Below, piece after piece: positions 25,965-35,843 of a stretch of 45,363 nt of DNA. Origin of the DNA: Acidobacteriota bacterium (GTDB lineage Bacteria; Acidobacteriota; Terriglobia; UBA7540); assembly GCA_021817045.1 (NCBI GenBank), contig JAKAWG010000038.1, forward strand, positions 1 through 45,363. Reading direction: 5' to 3'. Every line of letters begins with the position of its first letter. The first letter of the stretch is position 1. The notes below the pieces were generated by a model, which was given only the letters and a program-made list of their open reading frames with translations, ran no database searches and had not been told where the DNA came from. The position numbers were made by a program, and so were the translations under genes.

Positions 25965-26579
25965 TCACTTTCCGGAGGTAAAGCGCGTTTCCGCTTCCGC
26001 CCAGTTCACCACATTCCACCAAGCGGCGATGTACTCTGGGCGGCGGTTTTGATACTTCAAGTAATAGGCATGTTCCCAGACGTCTAGCCCGATCACCGGG
26101 AACTTGCCCTCCATCAAGGGGCTGTCCTGGTTCGCGGTGGAGATGATGTCGAGCTTACTCGTGCCTTCCTTCACGAGCCAGGCCCAACCGGATCCGAAGC
26201 GCCCGGCCGCGGCCGCGTTGAACTTTTCTTTGAAGGAATCAAAACTTCCGAAAGTTCCTTTGATGGCATCCGCGAGCTTGCCGCTGGGTTGGCCGCCCGC
26301 CTTCGGAGCCATAATTTTCCAGAACATGGTGTGGTTCACGTGGCCGCCGCCGTTGTTACGGACCGCAGTACGGATGCTCTCCGGAACGATCGCGCAGTTG
26401 TCGGCAAGCAGTTCCTCCACACTCTTGCCAGCCAGTTGCGGAGCCTGCTCGATCGCCTTGTTCAGGTTCTTGACGTAAGCGCCGTGGTGACCGTCGTGAT
26501 GGATTTCCATCGTCCGCTTGTCGATGTAAGGCTCAAGCGCATCCGCGGCATACGGGAGCGGTGGAAGAGTAAAGGGCAT
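25965..26579 (-). CDS. sodA: Superoxide dismutase, Mn/Fe family (probably Mn type)
   Basis: 204 residues from the ATG at 26579. All four metal ligands are present: His in [13 protein letters not shown], His in NHTMFW, and Asp/His in [24 protein letters not shown] and NQDSPLM fit the Mn-type pattern better than Fe. It converts superoxide to peroxide and oxygen in the cytoplasm; no signal peptide is seen. A perfect AAGGAGG lies a few bases before the ATG at 26579. A second, in-frame ATG at 26612 also has a good AAAGGAGA and would add an 11-residue N-terminal extension. Confidence 0.95.
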   Translation of the reverse strand: MPFTLPPLPYAADALEPYIDKRTMEIHHDGHHGAYVKNLNKAIEQAPQLAGKSVEELLADNCAIVPESIRTAVRNNGGGHVNHTMFWKIMAPKAGGQPSGKLADAIKGTFGSFDSFKEKFNAAAAGRFGSGWAWLVKEGTSKLDIISTANQDSPLMEGKFPVIGLDVWEHAYYLKYQNRRPEYIAAWWNVVNWAEAETRFTSGK

Positions 26580-26730
26580 GAGACCTCCTTGGGGAGTCGG
26601 TGCAGTTGACATGATGCCATTCTCCTTTCGCGTAAATACATTTCCTCCGCCGATTATAACGCGCCGTGTGCGGCAGACCAATCGCGCCGGTAAAGGTGCG
26701 CAACGCCCAGCGGATCCTACCGTGTTTCCT

Positions 26731-29700
26731 CTATGGCGCCGGAGGCGCGAGCGGCGGGATCAGATCGTACGCGGGGCGGGTCTCGTATTCGCGCAAATAG
26801 CGTTGATAAGAGAGACTGGCGGGCGGATGCTGGCCGCGCGACGGAGGATAGCCAGGCATGCCCAGGAAGGGCAGAGGTCTGACGCTGCGTGCGAACGCGG
26901 TGTTCGGCTCGCCGTCTTTTGCGTAGCCCGTAACGTCGAGGAAGAAATCGCGCTTCCATCCCGCTGGAAGCGGTGGCAGTCGGCGAGCGCTGAATCTCAC
27001 CGTGATATCGTCTCCGCTGGACATCGCCACCAATTCATTATCAGCACGCAGAAGCAGGCTTCGGACCGGGCCGTAGCGCGTGTAAGGCCCTCGCGCGGGA
27101 TTCCAGGGCGCGGCCTTCATCAGCCGAACGTAGTCGAACGTGTCCGGGTGTGTGTGGCTGCGGTCGCTGGTCTCCTCCGAGAATCCGCGATAGTGCAGGT
27201 CCGCGGCATCGAGCGGCAGCACAAAAGACGGCCGTGCGGCCGATTCGTCCGTGGTGAAGAAGATCTGATCCCAGTAAACGCAGAGGTTCGTGACGATGCG
27301 AATGTGATGGTCCGAAGTGGGGAATTTACCGGTCAGGTCGACTCGCATGGTGCGGTTGGTTCCGCTCGGAAGCCCAGCGTCCGGGACCACGGTCACCCAC
27401 TTTCCCGCCATGTTGCGAACCTGGATATAAGGATCGCTCATCTTGAGGCGGCGATTAGTCATCAGCGCGCGCGAAGCGTTTGAATCCGTCCAGAACACCC
27501 AGCCGCGCATCCACAGCGCGACGCGGGCCGCTTGCGGAAACGCCCCCAGATTGAGTGTCAGCGAATGCACGCTCGCAAGGCCGAGAATGCGACTACGCTG
27601 GAAATTCGCTGGATACCGGCCATCCGAGTAGCGGATGAGTGGCAAAACGTTCGTGCCGTGATCGTCTGTGGCCGAGACCGGAAATCGCTTGTGACGGACG
27701 AAATAGAGAGAGGGCGGCGCGGGCTGAGGGCTATAAATCTCATTTGAATACACGCTTTCGTCCGCAGGATGATCGACGGCGAGCAACTGCAGGCGGTCAA
27801 TGTAATCCACTTCTCGCATTTCGTCCGTAATGTGAAATACGTAGTTGCCGTTGAGCAGCTTTAGGCCACTGCCGAGCCGCACATATTCTTCGGGATCGGG
27901 CCGGAGGTACGTGCCATCCGGAGCCAGCTCGCCGAGCGGCGAAGCTCCCAGGATGTCTGTGAAAAAGACGAACCGCCGGCCGTTCCAGACATAGAGGAAT
28001 GGGCAAGAGCTCGCCAGTTTTTCCGACTCACGAACTTCAACCGAAGTATCAGTTGCAACATGGATGGAATTCTGCACCACTTGGTTGGGCCAGGTCACGC
28101 GCACGACGTCAAGCTTCGGCAAGTTTCCAGTGAAGATGCGGATCGAGCCTCCATCTTTCGCCTGGACCTTGTCGTAAAAGTTTCCCGCCTTCAGCTCTAC
28201 GACGTCGCCGACTCCCTGCTTGTTGCTCTTAAAGCCGCTGAACCGGACTTCGATCCAGCGGGCGGGCGGGCCCTGGCGCTCAAACGCCGCGAGGCGTCCA
28301 TCTGGCAGAAGGCTGAGCAAATCCAAGTCACCGGGGCTGCTCAACCACAACGGCTGCAGCGTCGAAGCCACGCCCAGCAACGTCGAGGCTGCAGAGGCGT
28401 GGGGACCGCCCGCGGCAAACCCCAATCTTCCCGCCGTGAAGCGCCCGGCGTGATTAATGACCGCGCACCAGCCGCCCTCGGCGTCCTTAATCAACAGGTC
28501 GTCGAAGCTGTCTCCATTCAAATCGGCCAAAGCGCCTCGGCGCGCGAACAGGCTGCGCGGAGGTGGAATTCTGGGAAGACCGCGGACGGCCTTAAACCTG
28601 CCGCCGCCCCGGTTGAGCAGCACTTCGTAGCCGGAACGAGTCCACAACGCCAAGTCGAACCACCCATCGTGGTTGAAGTCGCTGACGGCCCCGCCGAGCG
28701 CCCGCGACTCCCCGAGCGCGACCCCCGCCTGCGCCGTCGCATCCGTGAATTTATCCATACCGTGATTCAGAAACAACAGCGGCGGCCCATCGTCACGGAA
28801 GAAGAGCAGGTCGGCGTAGCCGTCATTGTTGAAGTCGGCGAACACCGCTCCCCGCAGATGTCCTCGCGCGATTCCGAGACCAGATCGCGCGGCGATGTCG
28901 CTGAAAGTCCCGTCTCCATTGTTACGATAGAGGTGTACGACGCCGGGCGGGAAATCTCTCGGAAAGGACAGGCTGCGGCCCGCCGCCACCTTGGGAAAAT
29001 CGGTGTAGGCGGTGGCGACGAGGTCCACGAAGCCATCGTTATCGGTATCGAAGGCTATAACGTCCGTATCCAGCTCGTCCTGATTGACTTTGAGTCCGGC
29101 TTTCGCCGTGACGTTGGAAAATGTGCCGTTTCCGTTGTTCTTGTAAAGGGTCAGTCCGCCCAGGCCAGCCACGACCAAGCTCTCGCGCCCGCTATTGTTA
29201 TAATCCACAAACGCCGCGGACAAACTTCCGCCGCCGCCTGCAACGCCGGCTTGGGCCGTGACGTCGGTGAACGTACCATTGCCGTTATTGTGCAGCAGGT
29301 GATTTTTGCCGCCCGGCACGACGACATAAAGGTCCGGCCGGCCGTCACCGTCGTAGTCGCCTACAGCCACGGAGCCGCCAAAGAGCGATGCCAGCTTTCG
29401 CCGCTCGGCAGGGAGAGATAGATTGCCGGCAGGAATATCGTCTCGCCAGCTCGGAGAAGGCGGAGTCACCTTCGGCAGGTCAATCCCAAGCCGGCCTGTG
29501 ATGTTCCTGAACTCCACCTCACGCCAGCCCGGTTCGAGCGGTGGCCAGGTGAGTGGCGCGGACGCAATCTCCACTTTCCCGTATTTTCCCGCTTCAAGCG
29601 CTGAATTCTGTAAGGAAACGCCGGGAACTCGATTGCGAGTCGCCATGTTTAGTTTCAAGTATTTCCTGGCCGCCTCGGGTTGCTTCAATCGGCTGAGGAT

Positions 29701-30303
29701 AATAAAGCACCGGAACGTGGCCGCGACATAAAAATTCTGAGCTCGCGCGTAGCCCATCCTGACGACGCGCTCAAATGCGCCGAGGGCCTTCTGAAATTGG
29801 TGCTCATTAAAAAGCACCGTGCCAATGTTGAACCACGTAGCCGGGTCGCCAGGATCGGCAGCCGCTACACGGCGCAGCGCCGCTTCCGCTTGAGGGTAGC
29901 GGAGCTCGTGCTTGTAAAGAAGGCCGAAATTGTACTGGACGGCGAGCAGGTGAGGCGCCATTTCCTCGGCAGTGGTCAACTCCTCGAGCGCTTCGTTCAG
30001 ATTGTTGGTCTGAATAAGCGCTTGCGCGAGGTCGAGGTGATCCAGCGCCACGGCGCGGCCGGAGGCGACAACACGCCTGAATTCGGCTGCCGCGTGCTTG
30101 TACTTGCCCTGCTCGTAATACGCCTTTCCAAGGTTGCGATCAGTCTGCATGGTCGCTTCGATCGGTACGGACGCCGAGGACTGCGCTGCGCGCTCCCGAG
30201 CCCCCAAAACGGCTAGCGCGATGAAGGCTAGCGCCGCGAGCCCGCCGCGCAGGACAGCTTTGCAATCTGGAATGTTAAGGTAGCGATGTGGCCGAGAATT
30301 CAT
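26731..30303 (-). CDS. Large exported TPR + FG-GAP/VCBS + ASPIC/UnbV protein
   Basis: 1190 residues. A membrane/signal segment lies at about 18-36 ([18 protein letters not shown]). TPR-like repeats follow to about residue 220 ([60 protein letters not shown]). From about 300 to 640 at least six FG-GAP/VCBS blades carry Asp-rich calcium loops: [60 protein letters not shown]. An ASPIC/UnbV-like domain follows ([20 protein letters not shown]). The last 400 residues ([20 protein letters not shown] onward) I do not recognise. TPR-VCBS-ASPIC proteins are common in Acidobacteria and Planctomycetes; their role is unknown. It follows the SUMF-BNR gene by 136 nt. Confidence 0.82.
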   Translation of the reverse strand: MNSRPHRYLNIPDCKAVLRGGLAALAFIALAVLGARERAAQSSASVPIEATMQTDRNLGKAYYEQGKYKHAAAEFRRVVASGRAVALDHLDLAQALIQTNNLNEALEELTTAEEMAPHLLAVQYNFGLLYKHELRYPQAEAALRRVAAADPGDPATWFNIGTVLFNEHQFQKALGAFERVVRMGYARAQNFYVAATFRCFIILSRLKQPEAARKYLKLNMATRNRVPGVSLQNSALEAGKYGKVEIASAPLTWPPLEPGWREVEFRNITGRLGIDLPKVTPPSPSWRDDIPAGNLSLPAERRKLASLFGGSVAVGDYDGDGRPDLYVVVPGGKNHLLHNNGNGTFTDVTAQAGVAGGGGSLSAAFVDYNNSGRESLVVAGLGGLTLYKNNGNGTFSNVTAKAGLKVNQDELDTDVIAFDTDNDGFVDLVATAYTDFPKVAAGRSLSFPRDFPPGVVHLYRNNGDGTFSDIAARSGLGIARGHLRGAVFADFNNDGYADLLFFRDDGPPLLFLNHGMDKFTDATAQAGVALGESRALGGAVSDFNHDGWFDLALWTRSGYEVLLNRGGGRFKAVRGLPRIPPPRSLFARRGALADLNGDSFDDLLIKDAEGGWCAVINHAGRFTAGRLGFAAGGPHASAASTLLGVASTLQPLWLSSPGDLDLLSLLPDGRLAAFERQGPPARWIEVRFSGFKSNKQGVGDVVELKAGNFYDKVQAKDGGSIRIFTGNLPKLDVVRVTWPNQVVQNSIHVATDTSVEVRESEKLASSCPFLYVWNGRRFVFFTDILGASPLGELAPDGTYLRPDPEEYVRLGSGLKLLNGNYVFHITDEMREVDYIDRLQLLAVDHPADESVYSNEIYSPQPAPPSLYFVRHKRFPVSATDDHGTNVLPLIRYSDGRYPANFQRSRILGLASVHSLTLNLGAFPQAARVALWMRGWVFWTDSNASRALMTNRRLKMSDPYIQVRNMAGKWVTVVPDAGLPSGTNRTMRVDLTGKFPTSDHHIRIVTNLCVYWDQIFFTTDESAARPSFVLPLDAADLHYRGFSEETSDRSHTHPDTFDYVRLMKAAPWNPARGPYTRYGPVRSLLLRADNELVAMSSGDDITVRFSARRLPPLPAGWKRDFFLDVTGYAKDGEPNTAFARSVRPLPFLGMPGYPPSRGQHPPASLSYQRYLREYETRPAYDLIPPLAPPAP

Positions 30304-30319
30304 GTCAGACGTGCAAGAA

Positions 30320-30325
30320 ATTATA
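30320..30325 (-). promoter_or_regulatory. Possible -10 box of the TPR/FG-GAP gene
   Basis: A perfect TATAAT on the minus strand ends 16 nt before the ATG at 30303. The leader would be only about 10 nt and has no Shine-Dalgarno sequence. The -35 position (CCCTTC at 17 bp) is poor, so this is tentative. Confidence 0.3.
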
Positions 30326-30439
30326 CAACGTCACGGGGGAAAGAAGGGTGGCCTTTAGGCGTCGGCGGCACGGAGACGTAACAGTTGGATGCTGCATATC
30401 AATCTCCTCGCCAAATTTCGCCTCGCGGCAACTCGGACC

Positions 30440-32821
30440 TTAGTGCGGGAGAAAGCCGTTATGAAACTGAAAACGGCGAAGGACGGCTCCCGCGGGATTC
30501 CATAGTGTCGCAGTTCCGAAGCAAGTATCGTGTCGCCAATGGGACTCCTGCCTCTTCCTCCCGTTCGGCCAAAAGTGTACCCACACGCTCACACCATCGG
30601 CCTGATGGTCCCATTGCCAGATCCTATGACCGTCCGCGGCCCAATAGGTTTCAAGTCCCGTCTCCACCCCGTCGCGGTAATTCACTTGGTATTCTTTCGC
30701 CCCGCTCGAGTAATACCACGTCGCGGTTCCGTCGAGCTCGTAGCGACCGTCCGGCTCGATCTTCCCGGTCCAGCGAGCCTTGACTCGTCCGTTGGGATAG
30801 ACTTCACGACCCGGAATCCGTTTCCCTCTTCCAGTGAGCATGGGCGTGCGCCCGGTTTCTTTGGAGAGAATCCACGCCTCGTTCATCTCAAATTCCTGAG
30901 CCGGATGATTCATGGTAGAGATGAGATAGATGATACCGTCCGGAGCCTGGGCCGCGACGGCGTAACCGAGGGTTGCGTCCCCGGTGTAATCGATAACGTG
31001 CCAGCCCGGCCGTTCCGGCAGCACGTGCATCTCGTGCGGTAAGGCCGTCGCGAGCTTCTTAATCGCCCACGTTTTCCCCTCGTCGCTCGAAAGAGCGACG
31101 AATGCACCACGCTGTTTTTCTCCGGGCGGAGTACCGCCAAAGTGGTTCTGAAAGTCAGAAGCGAAAAAGATCTTGCTATCGGCAAGCCGAATGACCGTGG
31201 GCCGCTGATTGCTCCCGAGAGCCGGAAACGGGCTCCTCTTCACGTTCCACGTTCTGCCTCCGTCGCACGAAACGGATTCGGGCATGTAGCCTCCGATGTT
31301 CGTGTTTTTCCCGCCCAAGCCCAGAATGCAGCCGTCCCTGAGCGGGACGAACGCAGTATGGCGCCCGTCCGTGCGACCACCCGTGTCGAACCATGTCTTG
31401 CCGCTATCGCGGCTTCCCCACAGCAGCGAGTGCCCTCCCACTCCGTCCGTGGCGACGTAAAGCGTGCCGTGCGGGCCGCGAAAAGCGCTGGTAATCGGCT
31501 GCTCGCTGTAGCCGCCAATTGGTCCAATCAGGGTTGGAAGGTGAACCACGTTCCACGTGGCGCCACTATCTTTCGACCACGTCCACCGGAATGGTACGCG
31601 AGCCAAGCCCGATCCGCCGCCAAAGAAATTGATTGTACCCCGGTCGTTCCACAGCATCGCAGATTGATTGTTCACGTCGGCGAATTTCATGAATACGCCC
31701 GGTGGGTCCCACTGGTTACTCCCAAAACGAAGCCGGCTGCTTACGAAGGCCGTGTTGGGCAATGACTCCGAAATGGGAGACGAAGAGAAAAAGATGGCCA
31801 GGACGTCGCCGTTCGGACAGACCGCCAGGCCCGGCGAGTGATTGTGACCCTGGATCAATGGATGAAAGCCGGCGGCCATGATCGCCTGGGGTGACGAATC
31901 CTCTGGGGGAATCGGCAAGAGGTCGCGCTGCTCGAACCACGGCCGGCGGGGATCAGGGCCGGCCTTCACGGGAACTGAGCCGGTCGCTTTCACGAATCGG
32001 CGGAAGAATGGCAAGTGTACCGGCGCAGGCTTTGTCTTCGGCATGGAAGCCTGCACGATGCGAAAACCGATCGGGGTCATGCCGTGATAACTCGGAGCCA
32101 CGCTGGCGCGGTTGGCACAGCGGCGGTAAAAGGGAGCGAACTCATTGATTCTGGGATGTTGCCGCGGCGCCATCAGCCCGCCGCCGCGCACGACCTTTGC
32201 AAACCCGCGCACAGGTCCGACCGGATCTGTCTGGGTTGCCGCGCGGTACGGCCCATACCAGTCCAGAACCCATTCTGGCGGCCCGGCTTCCATGTTCTCG
32301 ATTCCCCAGGCGTTCGGGCGGTTCAGTTCGCGCGGTTGGTCGCCGGATGGGAATGGAGTTGTCGCTCCCGCGCGGCAAGCGTATTCCCACTCCGCCTCCG
32401 TAGGCAGCCGGTAAGGGCGGTGCTCGCGCTTGCTGAGCCAGCGCGTGAACGCAACCGCATCGTACCAGCTTACCCCGGTTACGTAAGGTGTGAACCGGCT
32501 GTCGTCTTCGTAATAACGCTGGAACCGATGGTATTGCTGCGCAGTGACCTCCGTGGCGGAAATGTAGAACGGATAACTGATCGCCACCTCGTGCCCGGGC
32601 CGCTCGTCCTGATCATCGGGTAGCAGGAACGCGTCAGACGTAAGCTGCTCGGGCGGATTGGGATCGCCCATCAGGAACTTGCCGGCCGGAACTCGCACCA
32701 TCTCGATCCCGACGGAGTTGATAAATTCGTTCTCCCGTGGCTTCTGTCCTCCGGACAGGTAAACGAGCGCCTCAACTAGGGCGATTGCAACCGCAATACA
32801 GCAGAGAACCGTCCGTTTCAT
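30440..32821 (-). CDS. SUMF (FGE-like) + BNR sialidase-like + MORN-variant fusion protein
   Basis: 793 residues from MKRTVLCC. An N-terminal signal/anchor (TVLCCIAVAIALVEALVYLS) precedes a sulfatase-modifying-factor domain (about 35-265): MVRVPAGKFLMGD, EVTAQQYHRF, YRLPTEAEWEYACRAG, GFRIV. The two catalytic cysteines of formylglycine-generating enzyme are absent: the segment after VVRGG reads LMAPRQHPRINE. It is therefore probably a binding domain. From about 300 to 650 lie BNR/Asp-box-like repeats (SKDSGATWN, SRDSGKTWFD, SCDGGRTWN, SSDEGKTWA), typical of sialidase-type beta-propellers. The C-terminal 100 residues are MORN-variant repeats (ATWYYSSGAKEYQVNYRDG, HFWPNGRKRQESHWRHD). No ligand is known. 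Extracellular glycan binding or cleavage is inferred from the domains. Confidence 0.82.
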   Translation of the reverse strand: MKRTVLCCIAVAIALVEALVYLSGGQKPRENEFINSVGIEMVRVPAGKFLMGDPNPPEQLTSDAFLLPDDQDERPGHEVAISYPFYISATEVTAQQYHRFQRYYEDDSRFTPYVTGVSWYDAVAFTRWLSKREHRPYRLPTEAEWEYACRAGATTPFPSGDQPRELNRPNAWGIENMEAGPPEWVLDWYGPYRAATQTDPVGPVRGFAKVVRGGGLMAPRQHPRINEFAPFYRRCANRASVAPSYHGMTPIGFRIVQASMPKTKPAPVHLPFFRRFVKATGSVPVKAGPDPRRPWFEQRDLLPIPPEDSSPQAIMAAGFHPLIQGHNHSPGLAVCPNGDVLAIFFSSSPISESLPNTAFVSSRLRFGSNQWDPPGVFMKFADVNNQSAMLWNDRGTINFFGGGSGLARVPFRWTWSKDSGATWNVVHLPTLIGPIGGYSEQPITSAFRGPHGTLYVATDGVGGHSLLWGSRDSGKTWFDTGGRTDGRHTAFVPLRDGCILGLGGKNTNIGGYMPESVSCDGGRTWNVKRSPFPALGSNQRPTVIRLADSKIFFASDFQNHFGGTPPGEKQRGAFVALSSDEGKTWAIKKLATALPHEMHVLPERPGWHVIDYTGDATLGYAVAAQAPDGIIYLISTMNHPAQEFEMNEAWILSKETGRTPMLTGRGKRIPGREVYPNGRVKARWTGKIEPDGRYELDGTATWYYSSGAKEYQVNYRDGVETGLETYWAADGHRIWQWDHQADGVSVWVHFWPNGRKRQESHWRHDTCFGTATLWNPAGAVLRRFQFHNGFLPH

Positions 32822-32963
32822 CTTTAACTGTCGCTCATGCCGTGTATGCAGCGCCTCCGCCCAACCTCGTTTTTGCGTGGGTTCGCTTTTAAGACCGAAG
32901 CCAAACGTTTTATTGATAACAAAGGACTTGTGGGTTCGTTTTGGCAAAAAACATCTCTTTTTT

Positions 32964-32994
32964 TCTGTCTCATTTGTCTCACTTCGTACTGTCT
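32964..32994 (-). repeat. GAGACA-type dispersed repeat, inverted copy
   Basis: CTGTCTCATTTGTCTCAC is the inverted form of the GTGAGAC/AAATGAGAC words of the copies at 10793 and 33078. With the copy at 33078-33113 it could form a stem across about 80 nt. Confidence 0.45.
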
Positions 32995-33077
32995 CCCGAA
33001 GCTTCTATGCTATTCGTTTTCCTGCCAGCGAACGACCTCAGACCTCCTCGCCACGTCGCCCATCATGACACAGGCCA

Positions 33078-33113
33078 GTGAGTCAGTGGAGACAAATGAG
33101 ACGCGTGAGACAG
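33078..33113 (+). repeat. GAGACA-type dispersed repeat, copy 2
   Basis: GTGAGTCAGTGGAGACAAAT continues as GAGACGCGTGAGACAGT. It aligns with 10793-10831 over its whole length with scattered substitutions. Confidence 0.55.
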
Positions 33114-33588
33114 TCTTTCTTTGATCCTTTACCCTTTCTCCCCGGACCTGTTATGCCGCATGCGACGCCCGCAAGGCATGAAAAGTTGAGTACGGTCATT
33201 CCCGCGGAAGCGCGAATCCGGCTCGCTGCCCCCAGTTGCGCGGGGTGATCGCAGTCGTGGCGTTCACCCGTAATGAGTGGACCGAAGGCCCGTGGACACC
33301 GAAATGAAATGGTTCGGCATCATTGTCACATAACCGTTAATGACGCAACTTTGGTCGCTTAGCGCCTTGTCGATCTTCTTCCGCTCGTTTCAATCTTGAT
33401 TCTTGGGTGGAGCGTCGGGTGACACTGATCCGGAGCTTTGGGCTGGTGTAACGCAAAGTTGACTAGCCCAGCACTTTCGCTTTCTACTGAAGTTTGCTGA
33501 CCAGAGGGCGCAATAAGGCCTTGCGATTTCGTGGCGGCCGTGTCGGAGCCCGGCACAGAACCTCGGGCCAGCCAAGGATAGACGAGTT

Positions 33589-35154
33589 TTGACAAAGCCT
33601 TCCTCTCCATTGAACGACGGCTCCCCTTCCGTTCAACGCTGGCTCGTGACGATTGCCGTGATGGCAAGCGTCATCATGGAGCTCGTGGACACGTCCGCCG
33701 TGAACGTGAGCATTCCCTACATCGCCGGCAACCTTTCTGCCACGATTGATGAAGCCACATGGGTACTCACTTCCTACTTGGTTTCAAATGCGGTGGTGCT
33801 GCCGCTAACGGGTTGGCTCGCCAGCCGCGTAGGGCGGAAGCGGCTTCTGACGACGGCCGTGGCCGGGTTTGCAGTGTCTAGCATGCTTTGCGGTGTGGCG
33901 CCAACCTTGACCTTGCTGATCCTCTGCCGGGTGTTGCAAGGCGCGTTCGGAGGCGCGCTTCAGCCGACCACGCGCGCCATCCTGCTCGAAACCTTTCCCC
34001 GGGAGGAGCGTGGCAAGGCCATGGCGGTGTGGGGTGTCGGGATCGTTGTCGCTCCCATCCTCGCGCCCGTTCTCGGAGGATGGCTGACCACGGATCACTC
34101 GTGGCGCTGGGTGTTTTTTATCAACTTTCCGATCGGTATTACCGGGTTTACCCTGGTCAATCTGTACGTCTTTGATCCGCCCTATCTGCGTCGCACAACG
34201 CGACGAATTGATTACTGGGGCGTCGGGATGCTGATGGTGGGTATCGGTTCTCTGCAAATCGTACTTGATAAAGGACAGGAAGCGGACTGGTTCGGTTCCC
34301 GCTACATCGTGGTCTTGACGGTGGTCGCGGCCGTCTGTATCTCGGCCTTCATCGTTTGGGAGCTTCTTGCCAGTGAGCCGATGGTACACCTCCGCCTTTT
34401 GAAGTATCGCACTTTCGGAGCGGGCATCGTCTTGTCTCTGGTTCTCTTCTTTGTGCTTTATGGGAGCATTCTGCTTCTCCCGCTATTCATGCAGGAATTG
34501 CTGAATTTCCCGGCCATCACCGCGGGGATCTGGAACAGCCCTCGGGGGCTTGCCACCATGGCGCTCATGCCGGTAGCAGGCATTCTGATCGGGCGGCGCT
34601 GGGACATGCGCGCGCTTTTGTTCGCGGGCATCCTGGTCTCAGCCGCTGGTGTGCTGACGCTCTCGTTTCTCAGCCTCAACGCCGGGCCGTGGAACTTCTT
34701 GTGGCCGCAAATCATCATGGGAGCCGGCCTCGCCTTTGTCTTCGTGCCTTTCTCGACCATCACCGTGGACCCAATTCCCAACGAGGAGATGGGGTTCGCC
34801 ACCAGCATCACCGGGCTTACACGTAACCTCGGCGCGAGTTTCGGCATCGCGATTGCCGCCACCCTTCTCCAGCGCCGCGACCAGGTCCATCAGTCACGGC
34901 TGGTCGCTCACTTGAATCCCATGAATCCCAGGATGAGTAACATGGTCGCCGCATTACAAGCGCGGTTCCAACAGGGCGGTTACGATCTATCTTCAGCCAG
35001 CCACCGGGCCATGGCTTCCCTCTATTCGATGGTTCAACATCAGGCAAGCGTGATGAGCTACCTTGACGAATTTCGGATTCTTGCGGCGCTGTTCGTTCTG
35101 GTCGCTCCCCTCGTCTGGATCATGCGCAAGCCGCAGTTCAAGGAACGCGGGTAG
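33589..35154 (+). CDS. DHA2-family multidrug exporter (EmrB/QacA type MFS)
   Basis: 521 residues with about 14 hydrophobic segments. Motif A of the major facilitator family is visible (GWLASRVGRKRLL). The N-terminus VIMELVDTSAVNVSIPYIAG is the D1 motif of 14-helix drug:H+ antiporters, and LILCRVLQGAFGGAL and GGWLTTDHSWRWVFFINFPIG are EmrB-like. It exports hydrophobic compounds across the inner membrane by proton exchange. A TTG start at 33589 is the only start giving the full first helix; AAGGA lies 12 nt upstream. No EmrA-type adaptor or regulator gene is adjacent, so substrate and partner are unknown. Confidence 0.92.
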   Translation: MTKPSSPLNDGSPSVQRWLVTIAVMASVIMELVDTSAVNVSIPYIAGNLSATIDEATWVLTSYLVSNAVVLPLTGWLASRVGRKRLLTTAVAGFAVSSMLCGVAPTLTLLILCRVLQGAFGGALQPTTRAILLETFPREERGKAMAVWGVGIVVAPILAPVLGGWLTTDHSWRWVFFINFPIGITGFTLVNLYVFDPPYLRRTTRRIDYWGVGMLMVGIGSLQIVLDKGQEADWFGSRYIVVLTVVAAVCISAFIVWELLASEPMVHLRLLKYRTFGAGIVLSLVLFFVLYGSILLLPLFMQELLNFPAITAGIWNSPRGLATMALMPVAGILIGRRWDMRALLFAGILVSAAGVLTLSFLSLNAGPWNFLWPQIIMGAGLAFVFVPFSTITVDPIPNEEMGFATSITGLTRNLGASFGIAIAATLLQRRDQVHQSRLVAHLNPMNPRMSNMVAALQARFQQGGYDLSSASHRAMASLYSMVQHQASVMSYLDEFRILAALFVLVAPLVWIMRKPQFKERG

Positions 35155-35843
35155 CCGTCTCCTGACGCGCGATTCCGTATTAACGGGTGTTGCGAATACA
35201 GTGACGGTTTCCCTTAGCGCCGGCATCTTGCAGGCCTTTAGAAATGCCGCTGGGACGGCGGCGCTACGGGGGACGGCTCGTCACTATCTTCTGCAATCCT
35301 CAATAAGTCGTGTGGACGGCAAGTTGCCATTCAAACCACGGTATCCCCGACTCACTTGGCCACCCTCACTTGCCCCTCGGCCCGTCATCCTCGCCCGGGT
35401 CGTAACCACGCGTCAGGCGATCGCGCCGGCTGGCGTACAGAGCATATTCCAGGGGCGCATGTACGCCGTGGCGTTCCGGCCTTCGGACGACACGATCTAC
35501 GTCTCCCTCAACACGGGCGCCCTTTACAAGCTCAACTGGCGGACCAACAAGTTGCCCGTTCTCTAGGGCCGGGAACATGTGTGCCTTTACCGAAGTCGGC
35601 CACCAGATGAGAGGCTAGGGCCCCAGTTCCGTCATTCCCGAAAGTGAAAACCGTGTGATCGGTCTGGTAGCAGGTGAACCAAATGTCCGTCGCCACGGAA
35701 ACCTTGGCCAGTGGCAGGTTGTCCAAAATAACTTTGAGTTGTGCAAGATAAGCCAATGTATCAGTTCCGAAGGCTGGCAATGTTGTCCACCTCTTTGCAA
35801 CGCCTTTTCCGCGCATGGATTACTATTTGAGACACATAAGGCG
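35155..35843. other. Degraded region between the exporter and the phosphoesterase
   Basis: 689 bp with no intact gene. A plus-strand stretch (35381-35566) reads like a beta-propeller fragment. On the minus strand, a stretch covering about 35600-35780 reads SVATDIWFTCYQTDHTVFTF and NDGTGALASHLVADFG, which is protein-like but unidentified. The two could be relics of different genes. Confidence 0.4.
35381..35566 (+). pseudogene. Probable beta-propeller (YncE-like) gene fragment
   Basis: About 61 codons: PVILARVVTTRQAIAPAGVQ, then FQGRMYAVAFRPSDDTIYVS and LNTGALYKLNWRTNKLP, then a stop. The blade-like pattern (aVaf.psddtiyVsl..g.lykldw) resembles one propeller blade of a YncE/YVTN-type protein. 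Proteins of this type often sit beside or are fused to alkaline phosphatase-like domains, and a phosphoesterase gene is next. No start codon or further blades are found, so it is a relic if it is real. Confidence 0.4.

Larger units (their letters stand above)
32822..33588. other. Repeat-bearing intergenic region upstream of the MFS exporter
   Basis: 767 bp without a credible gene. It separates the divergent SUMF-BNR gene and the exporter. It contains one inverted and one direct copy of the GAGACA repeat (32964-32994, 33078-33113) and a GTCATTCCCGCGGAAGCG block near 33197 that looks like another degenerate dispersed repeat. Small open frames show no domain. A fragment of decayed coding DNA cannot be excluded at 33360-33560. 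Confidence 0.45.

Noticed and set aside
28060..29421. 453-codon plus-strand open frame antisense to the TPR/FG-GAP gene
   Set aside because: Opposite a strongly supported gene with clear calcium-loop repeats; the frame is open because of GC-rich codon bias.
33359..33667. 102-codon minus-strand open frame upstream of the exporter
   Set aside because: Crosses the exporter start in the opposite direction and has Ser/Arg-rich low-information sequence.
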